A stretch of 33,376 nt of DNA from Streptomyces sp. WAC 04229 (GTDB lineage: Bacteria > Actinomycetota > Actinomycetes > Streptomycetales > Streptomycetaceae). The stretch covers positions 1 through 33,376 of the forward strand of contig NZ_QHJH01000071.1 of assembly GCF_003947455.1 (NCBI RefSeq), in the 5' to 3' direction. Each line of letters opens with the position of its first letter. The first letter of the stretch is position 1. Under the pieces are notes generated by a model that was given only the letters and a program-made list of their open reading frames with translations, was not told where the DNA came from and made no database searches. Made by a program: the position numbers and the translations under genes. Shown one piece after another: positions 32,679 through 33,376 of the stretch.

Positions 32679-32695
32679 ATACCCCCGGGGGGTAT
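32679..32695. promoter_or_regulatory. CsoR-type copper operator before the DUF4396 gene
   Basis: ATACCCCC (32679-32686) and GGGGGTAT (32688-32695) form a perfect 8-bp inverted repeat with a one-base centre. This GC-core, TA-flanked pattern is the type bound by actinobacterial Cu(I)-sensing CsoR. It lies 44 bases upstream of the ATG at 32740 and overlaps the probable promoter. No csoR gene is in the window. Confidence 0.65.
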
Positions 32696-32739
32696 GGTTG
32701 CATGAGTGGCCGAGATACGCCGAGGGAAGGGGAACCGCC

Positions 32740-33198
32740 ATGGATCACATCGCCCACCACGCGTCCTGGGGGACCGCTGCCGGGGCGACGCTGCACTGCC
32801 TGACCGGCTGTGCCGTCGGCGAGATCCTCGGCATGGTCATCGGCACCGCGCTGGCCTGGGGAAACGCGCCGACCATGGCGCTGGCGATCGCGCTCGCGTT
32901 CCTCTTCGGCTACTCCTTCACCCTGTTCTCGGTGGTGCGGGCCGGCCTCGGCCTCAGGTCCGCGGTCAAGGTCGCGCTGGCCGCCGACACCGTCTCCATC
33001 GCGGTGATGGAGCTGGTCGACAACGGGATCGTCGCCCTCACGCCGGGTGCGATGGACGCCCACCTGTCGGACGGCCTCTTCTGGGGCGCCCTGCTCGGCG
33101 GGCTCGCCGTCGCCTTCGTGCTCACCACGCCGGTCAACAAGTGGATGATCGGCCGCGGCAAGGGGCACGCCGTCGCGCACGCCCACGCCCACCACTGA
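32740..33198 (+). CDS. DUF4396 membrane protein with His-rich tail
   Basis: A 152-residue integral membrane protein with about four helices and a DUF4396-type core (HCLTGCAVGEILGMVIG; LFGYSFTLFSVVRAG). Potential metal ligands are the N-terminal HIAHHASW, the H-C-x4-C group in LHCLTGC, and the C-terminal HAVAHAHAHH. ATG 32740 has GAAGGGG upstream. Together with the CsoR-type operator in front, this suggests a role in copper homeostasis, perhaps export or storage at the membrane; the biochemical function of the family is not established. It is divergent from the TIR-like operon. Confidence 0.88.
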   Translation: MDHIAHHASWGTAAGATLHCLTGCAVGEILGMVIGTALAWGNAPTMALAIALAFLFGYSFTLFSVVRAGLGLRSAVKVALAADTVSIAVMELVDNGIVALTPGAMDAHLSDGLFWGALLGGLAVAFVLTTPVNKWMIGRGKGHAVAHAHAHH

Positions 33199-33376
33199 GT
33201 CGCCCTCGCCCGGCCGCCGGCGCGTCGCAGGCCGGCCGCGTCCCTCACGACGTGGCCGGTCTCGTCACCACGTCTCGGAGTCGTCGGGCGCCCCGGCCCG
33301 CGCCCGCCCCCCCCGCCAAACCCGAAACCACACCCGAGCCGCACACCGACAAGCCGCAGCCGCGTTCGAACCCCGC
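33199..33376. other. Window end, no gene recognised
   Basis: No start with a ribosome binding site or plausible coding frame is visible on either strand in the last 178 bases. A GC-rich inverted pair near 33211-33240 (GGCCGCC / GGCCGGCC) may end the DUF4396 transcript. Confidence 0.4.

Overview
The window looks like chromosomal DNA of a Streptomyces-type actinomycete. Codon third positions are almost all G or C, GTG starts are common, and the gene families fit: a class I lysyl-tRNA synthetase divergent from argS, a DUF2637 membrane protein, DUF3558 lipoproteins, an ALF-repeat protein and a SARP-like regulator. No rRNA, tRNA, CRISPR array or insertion sequence was recognised.

Layout. 1-677 is the 3' end of a proline-linker exported-type protein cut by the window edge. 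772-2908 holds a PLP aminotransferase and an arylamine N-acetyltransferase. 3058-4017 encodes a secreted two-repeat protein. 4030-7769 is the divergent argS/lysS pair with a Streptomyces-style intergenic hairpin between them. 7800-8508 holds small membrane ORFs with possible frame disruption and a perfect 18-bp inverted repeat. 8509-15153 is an exported-protein block: a Tat-signal ALF-repeat coiled-coil protein of 1140 aa, a small secreted protein, and a trypsin-fold/FG-GAP protein whose catalytic His and Ser are replaced. 15217-18428 has a DUF2637 membrane protein and two paralogous DUF3558 lipoproteins. 18653-20722 has rtcB and, convergent with it, a freestanding LAGLIDADG homing endonuclease. 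20880-23571 has an SDR, a YnfA-like protein and an AraC regulator in one operon, divergent from a DinB-like protein. 23656-27673 has a CE1758/CE1759-type luciferase-like monooxygenase and FMN reductase pair, then a two-component system.

The most interesting region is 27758-32491, all on the minus strand. An operon encodes a single-pass acidic-linker protein, a two-helix membrane protein and a TIR-like nucleotide-binding protein. Downstream, behind a strong hairpin, is a SARP/BTAD protein fused to a macro-like domain resembling the Thoeris ThsA macro family. The membrane protein ends in, and the TIR-like protein begins with, the same Asn/Gln/Gly-rich motif of about 23 residues containing NQSVGN and TQTFG. 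One motif at the C-terminus of one protein and the N-terminus of its neighbour is the arrangement of bacterial amyloid signalling sequences. My inference is a membrane-linked sensor that recruits a TIR-like enzyme through the shared motif, with a macro-domain transcription factor possibly reading an NAD-derived nucleotide. This is a hypothesis from sequence only.

The right end (32740-33198) holds a DUF4396 membrane protein behind a near-perfect CsoR-type copper operator.
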